Positions 1 to 7,821 of a stretch of DNA of 64,000 bases are shown here, one piece after another. Each line of letters begins with the position of its first letter. Position 1 is the stretch's first letter. The notes under the pieces were generated by a model. The model saw only the letters and a list, made by a program, of their open reading frames with translations, searched no databases and was not told where the DNA came from. A program made the translations under genes and the position numbers. The stretch spans positions 1 through 64,000 of the forward strand of contig NZ_LJIZ01000003.1 in assembly GCF_001420605.1 (NCBI RefSeq), read 5' to 3'. This DNA is from Bacillus sp. FJAT-25509 (GTDB lineage: Bacteria > Bacillota > Bacilli > Bacillales > Bacillaceae_G).

Positions 1-17
1 CCCTATAGAATATAGGG
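1..17. terminator. Hairpin at window edge, possible terminator
   Basis: CCCTATA and TATAGGG form a perfect 7-bp stem around a 3-nt loop. No T-tract follows, and the gene it might serve lies outside the window. Confidence 0.35.
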
Positions 18-70
18 TTAAGGCTGCTTAGATAATGTACCTTTTATTTAAGTGTCTACTTGACAGGGGT

Positions 71-97
71 AAGACCATTATAATAGGTCTTTTTTTA
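71..97 (+). terminator. Rho-independent terminator
   Basis: AAGACC pairs with GGTCTT across a short AT-rich loop and is followed by a run of T. It would end transcription from a gene upstream of the window and insulates the bcrC promoter. Confidence 0.65.
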
Positions 98-123
98 TTA
101 GAAAAACATATTTCCAATCAAAA

Positions 124-157
124 TTTTCATCAAATTTTCATAAAACTTTTATATAAT
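124..157 (+). promoter_or_regulatory. Putative bcrC promoter with response-regulator direct repeats
   Basis: Two TTTTCAT heptamers (124-130 and 135-141) lie exactly 11 bp apart, one helical turn, just upstream of a perfect TATAAT (152-157). No good -35 box is visible. That layout is typical of OmpR/PhoB-family activated promoters. A near-identical pair occurs at 3506-3523. Binding by the regulator encoded at 802 is inference. Confidence 0.5.
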
Positions 158-189
158 AATTTCCGATCAAAAAAATGGAGGAAATTTTA

Positions 190-774
190 ATGAACTACTC
201 AATATTTAAATTAATAAATAATTTTGCTGGAAAATGGCCGGCATTAGATAATGTAATGATTTATTTATCTAAAACTGCCATTTTAATCGTAATAGCACTT
301 TTATGTTATTTATGGATTCAAAAAGGTACCGAGCGTAAGTATACAGCTTTTTATATCGCTTTAACACTTATTTTAGCACTAGGCGGTAACTTTATAATCC
401 ATCAATTTTATTATCACGCACGACCATTTGTGAATCACCATGTGACGAAACTGATTTCACATTCATCGGATTCATCTTTTGTAAGTGATCATGGAACATT
501 AGTATTTTCTACAGCTCTTATTTTATTGCTTAGAAAAGATCGTTTAGGTATGGTTTCACTTGTGTGGGCGATTTTAGTTGGTATTTCGCGTATCTTTGTT
601 GGGGTACATTATCCATTTGATATAATTGGTGCATTTATTTTGGCTAGTATAGTAGCGATTATTGTTTTAAAAACATCATCATTAACGGAACCATTAATGA
701 AAATATTATTGAAAATATACGAAAGAATAATAAACAAGTTACCATCTAATATGAAAAAGAAATTAAGTGCCTGA
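190..774 (+). CDS. bcrC: Undecaprenyl-pyrophosphate phosphatase, PAP2 family
   Basis: A 194-residue membrane protein that should dephosphorylate undecaprenyl pyrophosphate at the outer membrane face, recycling the lipid carrier of wall synthesis and giving bacitracin tolerance. It carries the PAP2 signature in order: RP at 78-79, SFVSDHG at 96-102 and SR-x5-H-x3-D at 133-144, among several hydrophobic helices. The N-terminus (MNYSIFK) and overall pattern resemble B. subtilis BcrC. An upstream in-frame ATG at 175 is rejected because GGAGG (177-181) sits eight bases before the ATG at 190. It leads an apparent operon with the two-component system that follows 27 bp downstream. Confidence 0.85.
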   Translation: MNYSIFKLINNFAGKWPALDNVMIYLSKTAILIVIALLCYLWIQKGTERKYTAFYIALTLILALGGNFIIHQFYYHARPFVNHHVTKLISHSSDSSFVSDHGTLVFSTALILLLRKDRLGMVSLVWAILVGISRIFVGVHYPFDIIGAFILASIVAIIVLKTSSLTEPLMKILLKIYERIINKLPSNMKKKLSA

Positions 775-801
775 TTAAGAACTTAATAGAGGAGACTTCT
801 T

Positions 802-1476
802 TTGAAAATTTTATTTGCTGAAGACGATCAAAAACTTGGAAAAATGACAACCCATTTGTTAAAAACACAAACTCCATTTCAAATCGAATGGACTACTAAT
901 GGAAAACAGGCATTGGATTTAGCTACTCACTATGATTTTGATTTACTTATTTTGGACTGGATGTTACCTGAAATAAGTGGTTTAGAAATATGCAAAAAGC
1001 TAAGAAGAGGTGGATTTAAAGGACCTATCTTAATGTTAACAGCGAGAGACAGTATTAATCATCGTGTTGAAGGGTTAGAAGCTGGAGCGGATGACTATTT
1101 AATTAAACCATTTGATTTTAGTGAACTTGCCGCAAGAATTAAAGTACTCAATCGAAGAAATTTTGCGCCACTTCAAGATGAATTAATCACGATTGAAGAC
1201 TTAACATATAATCGGACAAACTTTAGTTTAAGTAGAGGTAATGAACAAATAATTTTGACTCAAAGAGAATTACAATTATTTGATTTATTAGTAAAAAATA
1301 GAGGGATTGTGCTTACTAGGGAAGTTATTTTTGAAAGAGTTTGGGGAATTGAATCTGAGGTAACAAGTAATGCTGTTGAAGCGTATGTAAAAAATCTAAG
1401 AAAAAAAATTGATCTACCATATCAAAAAACCTATATAAAGAGTGTTAGAGGTGTTGGATATACAATCGAAAAATGA
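802..1476 (+). CDS. OmpR/PhoB-family response regulator
   Basis: A 224-residue two-domain regulator. The receiver domain (about 1-118) has the acidic pocket at 7-9, phospho-acceptor D52 (LDWMLPE), T80 and K102. The C-terminal winged helix (about 128-222) ends in the usual GVGYTIEK. It starts at TTG 802, seven bases after GGAG (791-794). It overlaps the kinase gene and sits directly behind bcrC, so control of cell-envelope genes is likely. Paired TTTTCAT repeats upstream of bcrC and of the gene at 3622 are candidate targets. Which characterised system it matches cannot be settled by eye. Confidence 0.85.
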   Translation: MKILFAEDDQKLGKMTTHLLKTQTPFQIEWTTNGKQALDLATHYDFDLLILDWMLPEISGLEICKKLRRGGFKGPILMLTARDSINHRVEGLEAGADDYLIKPFDFSELAARIKVLNRRNFAPLQDELITIEDLTYNRTNFSLSRGNEQIILTQRELQLFDLLVKNRGIVLTREVIFERVWGIESEVTSNAVEAYVKNLRKKIDLPYQKTYIKSVRGVGYTIEK

Positions 1477-2806
1477 AATCTCATTATTTCATCAAATTAG
1501 CAAGCGATTAACATTTTTCAATCTTAGAATTTTAATGATTTTCATTATTTTATTTAATATTTCAGTAGGAAGTGTATTGTCGTTTTATATTTATTTAGAT
1601 CAAAAGAGTGATCTAATTACAGTATTAAAGGAAGAAATAAAAGAAGTAAAAATGAATGCTGCATCTCTAGGTCCAAATGATGATATTACTCAAAGAAAAC
1701 ATAAACGCAAAAATGTTTATTTTAATTATTTTTTAAATAAAAAGAACGGATTTGAAATCTATGATGAAACATCACCAGGGTATACAAAAGATATAGAAAA
1801 AGTTTTAAAACAGATTAATCCTAATCATAATAAAGTATTTATTAAACGAATTAGTCCTCATGATAAAGAAGAACTAAATTTAATGATTGCTGCAGAAAAG
1901 GTATATGATTCATCCAATCATTACCTCGGTACAATTTATAGTGGTAAAGATTTATCGTCAGTTATTTATTTAATAAAGCAGTTTATCAGTATCTCATTTC
2001 TACTCTCAATTATCTTTTGTTTTATGGCGTACTACTTCGGCAAGAAAATTACAAATCAGGCAATGGAACCAATTATTTCATCTTATAAAGAACAACAAGA
2101 ATTTGTGGAAAATGCTTCACACGAACTTAGAACACCGTTATCTGTATTACAAGCTGGTATAGATGTATTAAGCGTTGAGCAAGATCGCTTATCTGATTTC
2201 GGTAAGGAAACCTTAACCGATTTAAAAAAGGAATTAAGTGATACGCGTAATCTTGTCCATCAATTACTGTTTCTTGCAAGACTTGACCAGAAACAAATCG
2301 CCAAAGTTAATATTGAAGAATTTAGAATTGATGTCTTTTCGGAACAAATTCAAAAAGCATGGCAATATAAAGCATCAGAAAAAAATCAAATAATACAGCT
2401 ATTAAATGAACAAAAATTTATTGTTAAAACGAATCAAGAAAGTCTAAAACAATTGATTAATATCTTTGTTGATAATGCGATTAAATACTCACATGAGGAC
2501 CGTACAATTTCGTTAAATTACTACGTGAGATCAGAAAAAAAAACAAACTATTTCTATTATGAAATAAAAGATAATGGTATTGGAATTGCAAAAGAACTAC
2601 AAGACAAAATATTTAATCGGTTTTATCGAATAGAAGAGCATAGATCAAGAGATGAAGGTAATACAGGACTCGGGTTATCGATCGCAAAAACGATTATTGA
2701 GTCTTTAAATGGAGAAATTATTGTTAATAGCGAATTCGGAAAGGGTAGCAGTTTTAAAATTAAAATTCCGATTTCAAATTTGTTTCAAATTAAGAAAAAC
2801 ATATAG
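1442..2806 (+). CDS. Sensor histidine kinase
   Basis: A 454-residue membrane kinase, partner of the upstream regulator with which it overlaps by 35 bp. Two transmembrane helices (about 28-52 and 178-198) bracket a ~125-residue extracytoplasmic sensor. No clear HAMP domain is visible. The dimerisation box has H227 in ASHELRTP. The ATPase domain shows an N-box (DNAIKYSHED), G1 (DNGIGIAKE) and G2 (GNTGLGLSIAK). The start is uncertain: GTG 1442, GTG 1451 and TTG 1454 are all possible, and none has a strong ribosome site, consistent with translational coupling to the regulator. Confidence 0.82.
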   Translation: MLEVLDIQSKNEISLFHQISKRLTFFNLRILMIFIILFNISVGSVLSFYIYLDQKSDLITVLKEEIKEVKMNAASLGPNDDITQRKHKRKNVYFNYFLNKKNGFEIYDETSPGYTKDIEKVLKQINPNHNKVFIKRISPHDKEELNLMIAAEKVYDSSNHYLGTIYSGKDLSSVIYLIKQFISISFLLSIIFCFMAYYFGKKITNQAMEPIISSYKEQQEFVENASHELRTPLSVLQAGIDVLSVEQDRLSDFGKETLTDLKKELSDTRNLVHQLLFLARLDQKQIAKVNIEEFRIDVFSEQIQKAWQYKASEKNQIIQLLNEQKFIVKTNQESLKQLINIFVDNAIKYSHEDRTISLNYYVRSEKKTNYFYYEIKDNGIGIAKELQDKIFNRFYRIEEHRSRDEGNTGLGLSIAKTIIESLNGEIIVNSEFGKGSSFKIKIPISNLFQIKKNI

Positions 2807-2832
2807 AGAAAATTTTAAGGGAGTTAGAGTAT

Positions 2833-3480
2833 ATGGAGATAATAAAAAATTTTATTGATCTCATATTGCACTTAGATCAACATTTATTAACTTTTGTGCA
2901 CAACTATGGGGCATTAACATATATCATCTTATTTTTCATTATTTTATTGGAAACGGGACTTGTTGTGACACCATTTTTACCTGGAGATTCATTAATTTTT
3001 ACAGCAGGTGCACTTGCATCCTTACATTTATTAAACTTTTTTGGATTATTAATCCTTTTCATAATCGCAGCTAGTTTAGGTGATTCTTTAAATTATTTTA
3101 TAGGTAATAAATTCGGAAGTAAATTAAGTAAGAGTAATAAAATAAATACAAAATACATTCATGAAACTGAAAACTTTTACAAACAAAAAGGGCCTAAATT
3201 TATTGTACTAGCAAGGTTTATTCCGATTGTTAGGACATTTGCTCCATTTGTAGCAGGAATCGGTGAAATGAACTATACAAAATTTATTTCATATAACATT
3301 TTCGGAGCAACACTATGGGTTGGACTGATGGTTTCGATTGGTTTCTTTTTTGGTAATATTCCAATTGTTAAAAATCATTTTGGGATCTTAACGATTGGAA
3401 TCATTCTTGTTTCAATTATACCAATCATTATCGATGTTCTTAAAAAATTAAGTAAGAAAAGTAAATTGTCACAAAATTAA
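2833..3480 (+). CDS. DedA-family membrane protein, possible lipid carrier flippase
   Basis: A 215-residue polytopic protein of the DedA (SNARE-associated) family. It shows the family pattern LETGLVVTPFLPGDSLIF near residues 39-56 and ARFIPIVRTFAPFVAG near 127-142, with the conserved arginines. Some DedA proteins, including B. subtilis UptA (YngC), move undecaprenyl phosphate back across the membrane and others move phosphatidylethanolamine. The placement 26 bp after a bcrC/two-component set makes the carrier-recycling role attractive, since BcrC produces the UptA substrate. That assignment is inference. Confidence 0.75.
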   Translation: MEIIKNFIDLILHLDQHLLTFVHNYGALTYIILFFIILLETGLVVTPFLPGDSLIFTAGALASLHLLNFFGLLILFIIAASLGDSLNYFIGNKFGSKLSKSNKINTKYIHETENFYKQKGPKFIVLARFIPIVRTFAPFVAGIGEMNYTKFISYNIFGATLWVGLMVSIGFFFGNIPIVKNHFGILTIGIILVSIIPIIIDVLKKLSKKSKLSQN

Positions 3481-3505
3481 TCAATTTTACTAAAACATAA
3501 TGCAA

Positions 3506-3550
3506 TTTTCATTAAATTTTCACTTTTATTTTGTACATTAGTTGTATAAA
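3506..3550 (+). promoter_or_regulatory. Second pair of TTTTCA direct repeats upstream of 3622
   Basis: TTTTCAT (3506-3512) and TTTTCAC (3517-3523) are again spaced 11 bp, with a TATAAA -10-like element at 3545-3550. They match the pair in front of bcrC and suggest co-regulation by the OmpR-type regulator encoded at 802. Confidence 0.42.
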
Positions 3551-3621
3551 AAAGGGGAAATTCAAAAAATGGATAGTGCTATCTTCAATTTTCCTTTAAT
3601 ACTTGAAAGGAACGAATCAAA

Positions 3622-4194
3622 ATGATTAGTAATTGGATAAAAAATAAATATGAGAGAAAATTAATTTATATAGCATTAGTAATTTCGATTATTCTTTTTA
3701 TCATTGCAGGGTCGAAAGTCTCGCATCGAACTGAATTATTAACGAATTTGGGACCTCATATACAAAATGGCATACAACATGGTTTTCATAAAATTAATCC
3801 TTTAAAAATGTATGCGAAAGATAAGGGATCCCTTGGTAGAATAGGTGTATTTGCGGGATTTATTCTCTTTCCACTTTATTTTTTAATTAGATTTAAAAAA
3901 TTAAATGACAAAAAGCAATTTAAGAAATACTTAGGTAAATTATTGAAATGGTGCAAGTTAATACATGTCCCAATCTCGTTAATTACTTTTGCTTTAATTA
4001 CGGTACACTCTGTGATTATGACTTTTTTTGAATGGAAAACAGATGCTGTTTATATTTCAGGCGTAATAACTTATTTGCTCTTAGTCCCACTGGGGATATT
4101 TGGTTTTTTAAGATATAAACGTAAAGATAAAAACTGGCATTACTATCTTTCATTTACAGTAGTAATCTCAATGTTAATTCATACATTCGTTTAA
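3622..4194 (+). CDS. Membrane protein with ferric-reductase-like di-haem histidine pattern
   Basis: A 190-residue protein with about five hydrophobic helices that I cannot assign to a named gene. Two helices each hold two histidines exactly 14 residues apart: H115/H129 and H173/H187. This H-x13-H pairing in two helices is the haem-ligand layout of ferric-reductase-like (FRD, NOX, MsrQ) membrane domains, so it may be a small cytochrome b. There is no flavin or NAD-binding domain, so a partner would be needed. A ribosome site AAAGG lies before the ATG. It is followed 32 bp later by the glycosyltransferase gene. Confidence 0.55.
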   Translation: MISNWIKNKYERKLIYIALVISIILFIIAGSKVSHRTELLTNLGPHIQNGIQHGFHKINPLKMYAKDKGSLGRIGVFAGFILFPLYFLIRFKKLNDKKQFKKYLGKLLKWCKLIHVPISLITFALITVHSVIMTFFEWKTDAVYISGVITYLLLVPLGIFGFLRYKRKDKNWHYYLSFTVVISMLIHTFV

Positions 4195-4226
4195 TTAATT
4201 TGTCTATTCAAAAGAGGTTGATTAGT

Positions 4227-5330
4227 ATGGTATTGCAGCCTAAAATACTTGTCGTTACATCGAGTTTTGGAAATGGGCATAAAGAAGTATCAAAAGCGTT
4301 AAAAAGTGAGTTTGAACATATTAACCTTAACGATGTAACAATTATTGATATATATGAAGAAGCATATCCAACAATAAATGTATTTGCAAAAAGTATTCAT
4401 TTGCAATTATTCCAACATGCCCAAACAATTTATAAATGGTTCTTCTATGGAACTGAGAAATTATTCAGTACAGTCATTTTTGACAGGCTTTTAGAATTAT
4501 GCGGAAAGAATATAAAAAGTATTCTTCAAAAAGAGAAGCCTGATATTATCATTACTACATTTCCAGTTGGATCAGTAGCAAAATGGAAAAAATATTCATC
4601 ACATCCTTGTAAATTATATACAGTTGTTACCGACTATTATATTCACCGTTCATGGATTCATAATGAAATCGATCGCTATTATATAGCAACGGAAGGATTA
4701 ATCCATCAAATGGTGAATTTAGGCGTTTCATTATCGAAAATATTTGTAAGTGGTATACCTCTTCGCCAAGAATTTAAAGAAATAGATTTCTTGAATGAAG
4801 ATACAAGTAAATCGAAATCAAACGATCAAATCTTGATAGTTGCTGGGGCAGTTGGATTATTAAAGGACGTAGAAAAAATGGCCAAGCAGTTACTTACTGA
4901 AACAAAGCTTAATGTAGCTGTGGTATGTGGCTATAATCGCATACTTTATAATAAATTAAGTAAATTAAATGAAGAATACGAAGACCGACTACAAGTATTT
5001 GGATACGTAAATAATATACGAAATTTGTATAAAAAATCTGATCTCTTAATTACGAAGCCGGGTGGTATTACATTATCAGAATGTATTGCATGTAATTTAC
5101 CGACAATTCTATATAAACCGACACCAGGCCAAGAAAAAGAGAATTCCCGAATATTTGAAAATGCTGGTGCTTCAGTTACAGTAAAGTCGTTAAATGAATT
5201 AACTTTTTATATAAATCGAATTCTTTTCAAATCAAATCATTTAGAACAAATGAAATCATCTTTAACTGCATTAAATAAAGGATTTAGTTCACAATTAATT
5301 GTCAATGATATTTTTAGTTCAATTTCTTAG
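4227..5330 (+). CDS. UgtP/MGDG-synthase-like glycosyltransferase
   Basis: A 367-residue GT-B glycosyltransferase (GT28 type). The N-terminal half has SSFGNGHKEVSKAL (about 11-24), the acceptor-side signature of diacylglycerol glycosyltransferases. The C-terminal half has TKPGGITLSECIACNLP and PTPGQEKEN, the nucleotide-sugar site. It probably glycosylates a membrane lipid at the inner leaflet, as UgtP does to make glycolipid anchors. The length is close to UgtP (382). The start is ATG 4227 behind GAGGTTG (4214-4220) rather than an in-frame TTG at 4200. It ends at a bidirectional terminator shared with the deacetylase gene. Confidence 0.78.
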   Translation: MVLQPKILVVTSSFGNGHKEVSKALKSEFEHINLNDVTIIDIYEEAYPTINVFAKSIHLQLFQHAQTIYKWFFYGTEKLFSTVIFDRLLELCGKNIKSILQKEKPDIIITTFPVGSVAKWKKYSSHPCKLYTVVTDYYIHRSWIHNEIDRYYIATEGLIHQMVNLGVSLSKIFVSGIPLRQEFKEIDFLNEDTSKSKSNDQILIVAGAVGLLKDVEKMAKQLLTETKLNVAVVCGYNRILYNKLSKLNEEYEDRLQVFGYVNNIRNLYKKSDLLITKPGGITLSECIACNLPTILYKPTPGQEKENSRIFENAGASVTVKSLNELTFYINRILFKSNHLEQMKSSLTALNKGFSSQLIVNDIFSSIS

Positions 5331-5364
5331 AAGATTTATGACTAAAAACTTTATAAATACTTAA

Positions 5365-5399
5365 AAACACCACAAGGTAATGAGTTCCTTGTGGTGTTT
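5365..5399. terminator. Bidirectional rho-independent terminator
   Basis: AACACCACAAGG (5366-5377) pairs perfectly with CCTTGTGGTGTT (5387-5398) around a 9-nt loop. It lies between the convergent glycosyltransferase and polysaccharide deacetylase genes and can serve both. Confidence 0.85.
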
Positions 5400-5419
5400 G
5401 GTTTTGAATGAATAAATAA

Positions 5420-6121
5420 CTAATGATCAATCCTAACAAATTGATATTGGTTTTGTAAACAATGTTCAATAAATTTTTCTAATGCTTTTATTGTATGAAT
5501 AGGCGCATCTTCATCTGCACCTAATGTATCCCCATTATCATGTAATAAAATAATTGATCCTGGTTTCGTTTGATTTAACAAACGAGTATAAATGCCATCA
5601 CTACCTTCTTTACTACTCCAATCATTTGCCATTACCGACCATAAAATAATTTTAAGCTTTTTTTGAAATAGGAGAGGTAGTGAAACTAACCCCCAAGGCG
5701 GTCGATAATAAAGTGGATCACTGTTCGTTATTTTCTTAATAATACTTGCAGTCTTTTCGATTTGATTTTTTATGTATTTTGGACATAGAAACCAATTACA
5801 TTTATGTTTATAATTGTGTATTCCGATTAAGTGACCATCTTCATGTATTCTTTTAATGATCGTAGGATACTTTTCTGCCGCTGAACCTAATACAAAAAAA
5901 GTTGCTTTAATTGAATGACTTTGGAGTAAGTCTAAAAGTAAATTCGTATAAACTGGATGTGGACCATCATCAAAAGTTAAAGCAATCCGTTTCTGACTTA
6001 TAGAAGAAACTTGATGGATAGAAAAGAATTTAAATAAACGTGTTAGTAAACTCGGGATTGGTCCATATAGAATAAATACAAATAATAGTAACCCCCCGAT
6101 TATGATGAAAATTCTAAGCAT
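5420..6121 (-). CDS. Polysaccharide deacetylase family protein (NodB domain)
   Basis: A 233-residue protein with one N-terminal membrane anchor or signal (about 2-24) and a NodB/CE4 deacetylase domain. Motifs in order are TFDDGPHP (catalytic and metal aspartates), the HNYKHK region that supplies metal histidines, YYRPPWG and ILLHD. It should remove acetyl groups from a cell-surface polysaccharide or peptidoglycan outside the membrane; the substrate is not predictable. The ribosome site AAGGAG lies before the start on the minus strand. It converges on the glycosyltransferase and belongs with the envelope genes by theme. Confidence 0.8.
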   Translation of the reverse strand: MLRIFIIIGGLLLFVFILYGPIPSLLTRLFKFFSIHQVSSISQKRIALTFDDGPHPVYTNLLLDLLQSHSIKATFFVLGSAAEKYPTIIKRIHEDGHLIGIHNYKHKCNWFLCPKYIKNQIEKTASIIKKITNSDPLYYRPPWGLVSLPLLFQKKLKIILWSVMANDWSSKEGSDGIYTRLLNQTKPGSIILLHDNGDTLGADEDAPIHTIKALEKFIEHCLQNQYQFVRIDH

Positions 6122-6258
6122 ATATTCTCCTTAACTAACTATAAATAAAATGATAATATAATTTTATTATAGTCCAATTTACTAATTGTTGGTAATTAAA
6201 AGAAGAAAATATTATGATGAAATAAGAATATACTAGCGAAAAGTGATTACGGGATAAT

Positions 6259-6456
6259 ATGAGAAAGATTATATCGATCAAAGGCCCAATGGCTGGCGGA
6301 AAAACAACACTTGCGAAAAGATTAGAAAATCAATTATAAAATTTTCGAGTAATCTATGAAAATCCGTATCCAATTCTTCAAATTAGGAATAATTTAAAAC
6401 TTGATTTACATACATTAGAAGGGTTTATTAAAAATCAGCATTTATTATTGATGTAA
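6259..6456 (+). pseudogene. Fossil of a small P-loop kinase
   Basis: ATG at 6259 opens a frame with a clean Walker A motif (GPMAGGKTTLAKRL) that stops at TAA 6337. The same frame then continues with plausible kinase-like sequence (VIYENPYPILQIRNNLK) to a second stop at 6454. The fragment of about 65 codons is far shorter than a deoxynucleoside or adenylylsulphate-type kinase. It looks like a truncated, decaying gene rather than a working one. The precise parent family cannot be named. Confidence 0.55.
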
Positions 6457-6671
6457 ATGAAGTCTCTTACAAATATTAACTTATAATAATTTTTTAAGTA
6501 ATTGAATTTCACTTTAGTAAAAAGGGTTTAAACCTATTACATAGAATTAATACAATATGCGTTTCAAATTTTCCATTTTTAACTAATGATGTTTAAAAAT
6601 GGTATTGAAATAAATACACAAAATTGAATCAATCTATTTGTGTAAAGAATAAAAATTTTGAGGTGAACAAT

Positions 6672-6992
6672 ATGATCGTAGTTACAACTGAAAATATTGA
6701 AGGGTATAAACTAGTTGAAGTAAAAGGACCTGTATTTGGAGTAATTGTACGTAGTAGAGGACTAGGTGGCGATATTTTAGCTGGTCTAAAAAGTCTTGTT
6801 GGTGGAGAAATCAAACAATACACTGCAATGCTTGAGGATGCGAGAAAAGAAGCGATGGATCGAATGACAAAAAATGCTAGTGAAATGGATGCAAATGCAA
6901 TTATCATGATGCGCTTTGATTCAGGTGAAATTGGGCAAAACATGAGTGAAATTGTCGCATATGGAACGGCTGTAGTAATCGAGAAAATATGA
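6672..6992 (+). CDS. ybjQ: YbjQ/UPF0145 (DUF74) family protein
   Basis: A 106-residue soluble protein of the YbjQ (DUF74, heavy-metal-binding-like) family. It contains the family landmarks [16 protein letters not shown], the region [11 protein letters not shown] and A-x-A-I-x-x-MRFD. Its biochemical role is unknown. The start is ATG 6672 behind GAGGTG (6660-6665); an in-frame TTG at 6624 lacks a ribosome site. The 3' end is special. The last 15 codons ([14 protein letters not shown]), stop and terminator recur four more times in the window, always in frame, marking ybjQ as the apparent insertion target of an islet array. Confidence 0.85.
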   Translation: MIVVTTENIEGYKLVEVKGPVFGVIVRSRGLGGDILAGLKSLVGGEIKQYTAMLEDARKEAMDRMTKNASEMDANAIIMMRFDSGEIGQNMSEIVAYGTAVVIEKI

Positions 6993-7118
6993 TCGGAAAA
7001 CCTTGAAATTTCAAGGTTTTTTTTTTTACTTTTTATAGAATTAAATATAAATAAAAAAAGTGTAAACAAATTCACGGACAAGCTTACAAGGAAACCGTAC
7101 GAAAATCCCCATTAAGAA
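6948..7118 (+). repeat. ybjQ 3'-end direct repeat, copy 1 (gene-proximal)
   Basis: This copy comprises the ybjQ C-terminal codons, the core ATGGAACGGCTGTAGTA plus TCGAGAAAATAT (6961-6990, one base differing from the other copies), a terminator (CCTTGAAATTTCAAGG then a T-run, 6997-7029), an AT-rich tract and an ACGGACAA motif near 7074. Similarity with copy 2 continues to about 7118 (CCGTACGAAAA). It forms the left boundary of the pectin islet. Confidence 0.85.
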
Positions 7119-7391
7119 ACGCTTTGCTTCAACTTATTCAAATTCCTACAATCAAAGTGCTTATATATAGCAATAAATCTAAAAGATTAGGAAATAGTGA
7201 TTTAAAAAAATGAAATTGACGTAATTAATCAAGAGACACTTTTCATAGTTATGTAAATGCACTTGACTTATCGTATAGTATAGAAGTAGTTGAAATATCA
7301 GATGAAATGATAGTTGAAGATATTGACGTTCTTCGTAATGAACTAGATTTACTTGCTTTATCGCTATCCATCCTAAATTCTCTACTAAACT
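7119..7391. other. Gene-poor stretch with a possible decayed frame
   Basis: No intact gene is evident. A plus-strand frame ending in TAA at about 7402 reads as sensible protein for some 45 codons (for example EVVEISDEMIVEDIDVL) but has no start or ribosome site. It may be the tail of a lost gene. I do not recognise it. Confidence 0.3.
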
Positions 7392-7694
7392 TTAGGGTTC
7401 ACTAAAACCAAATATAGCCATTAATAGTACTGGAATAATAGTGATTGCTATAACGAAAAGCAATATAATTAGCATTCCAATATATTTTAAGAAGCCTTTT
7501 TCATAAGACTTTATTCCTAATAGACCAAATACAATACTTGTAATCATAAAAGCAATCCCTGTGAAGAAAAATATTTCTATGACGACTTTTTCTCCGAAAG
7601 TTGGGGTTTTAGAAATATAATAACTCACTATGAAAAATATAATTCCCACAATACTCAAAGCGGTTGACCATACCCCTTTTTTTAACGAAGTCAA
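7392..7694 (-). CDS. Small three-helix membrane protein, unknown function
   Basis: A 100-residue hydrophobic protein with three predicted transmembrane segments (about 10-28, 38-62 and 70-95) and no motif I recognise. It starts at TTG, preceded on the minus strand by AAGGAGGGGG, a strong ribosome site. It follows, on the same strand, the lipoprotein and small membrane protein genes between 7822 and 8607, and the three may form one transcript. They are the only genes of the first islet not obviously tied to pectin use. Confidence 0.6.
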   Translation of the reverse strand: MTSLKKGVWSTALSIVGIIFFIVSYYISKTPTFGEKVVIEIFFFTGIAFMITSIVFGLLGIKSYEKGFLKYIGMLIILLFVIAITIIPVLLMAIFGFSEP

Positions 7695-7821
7695 TGTAAA
7701 TCCCCCTCCTTTGCTATAAGGCTAAGAAAAAACCTTAAAGAACCTGAAGTAAATAACAATTTGTTTATCTCTGCAAAAGCATCTCCCTCATTTAAAGCGA
7801 ACCTGTATTGTATAAAAAAAT

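Noticed and set aside
175-190. ATG at 175 as the bcrC start
   Set aside because: GGAGG at 177-181 lies inside this extension and is ideally placed for the ATG at 190.
6629-7081. Long minus-strand frame opposite ybjQ
   Set aside because: It is antisense to a well-supported gene, lacks a ribosome site, and its composition is what a complementary frame of a conserved gene gives.
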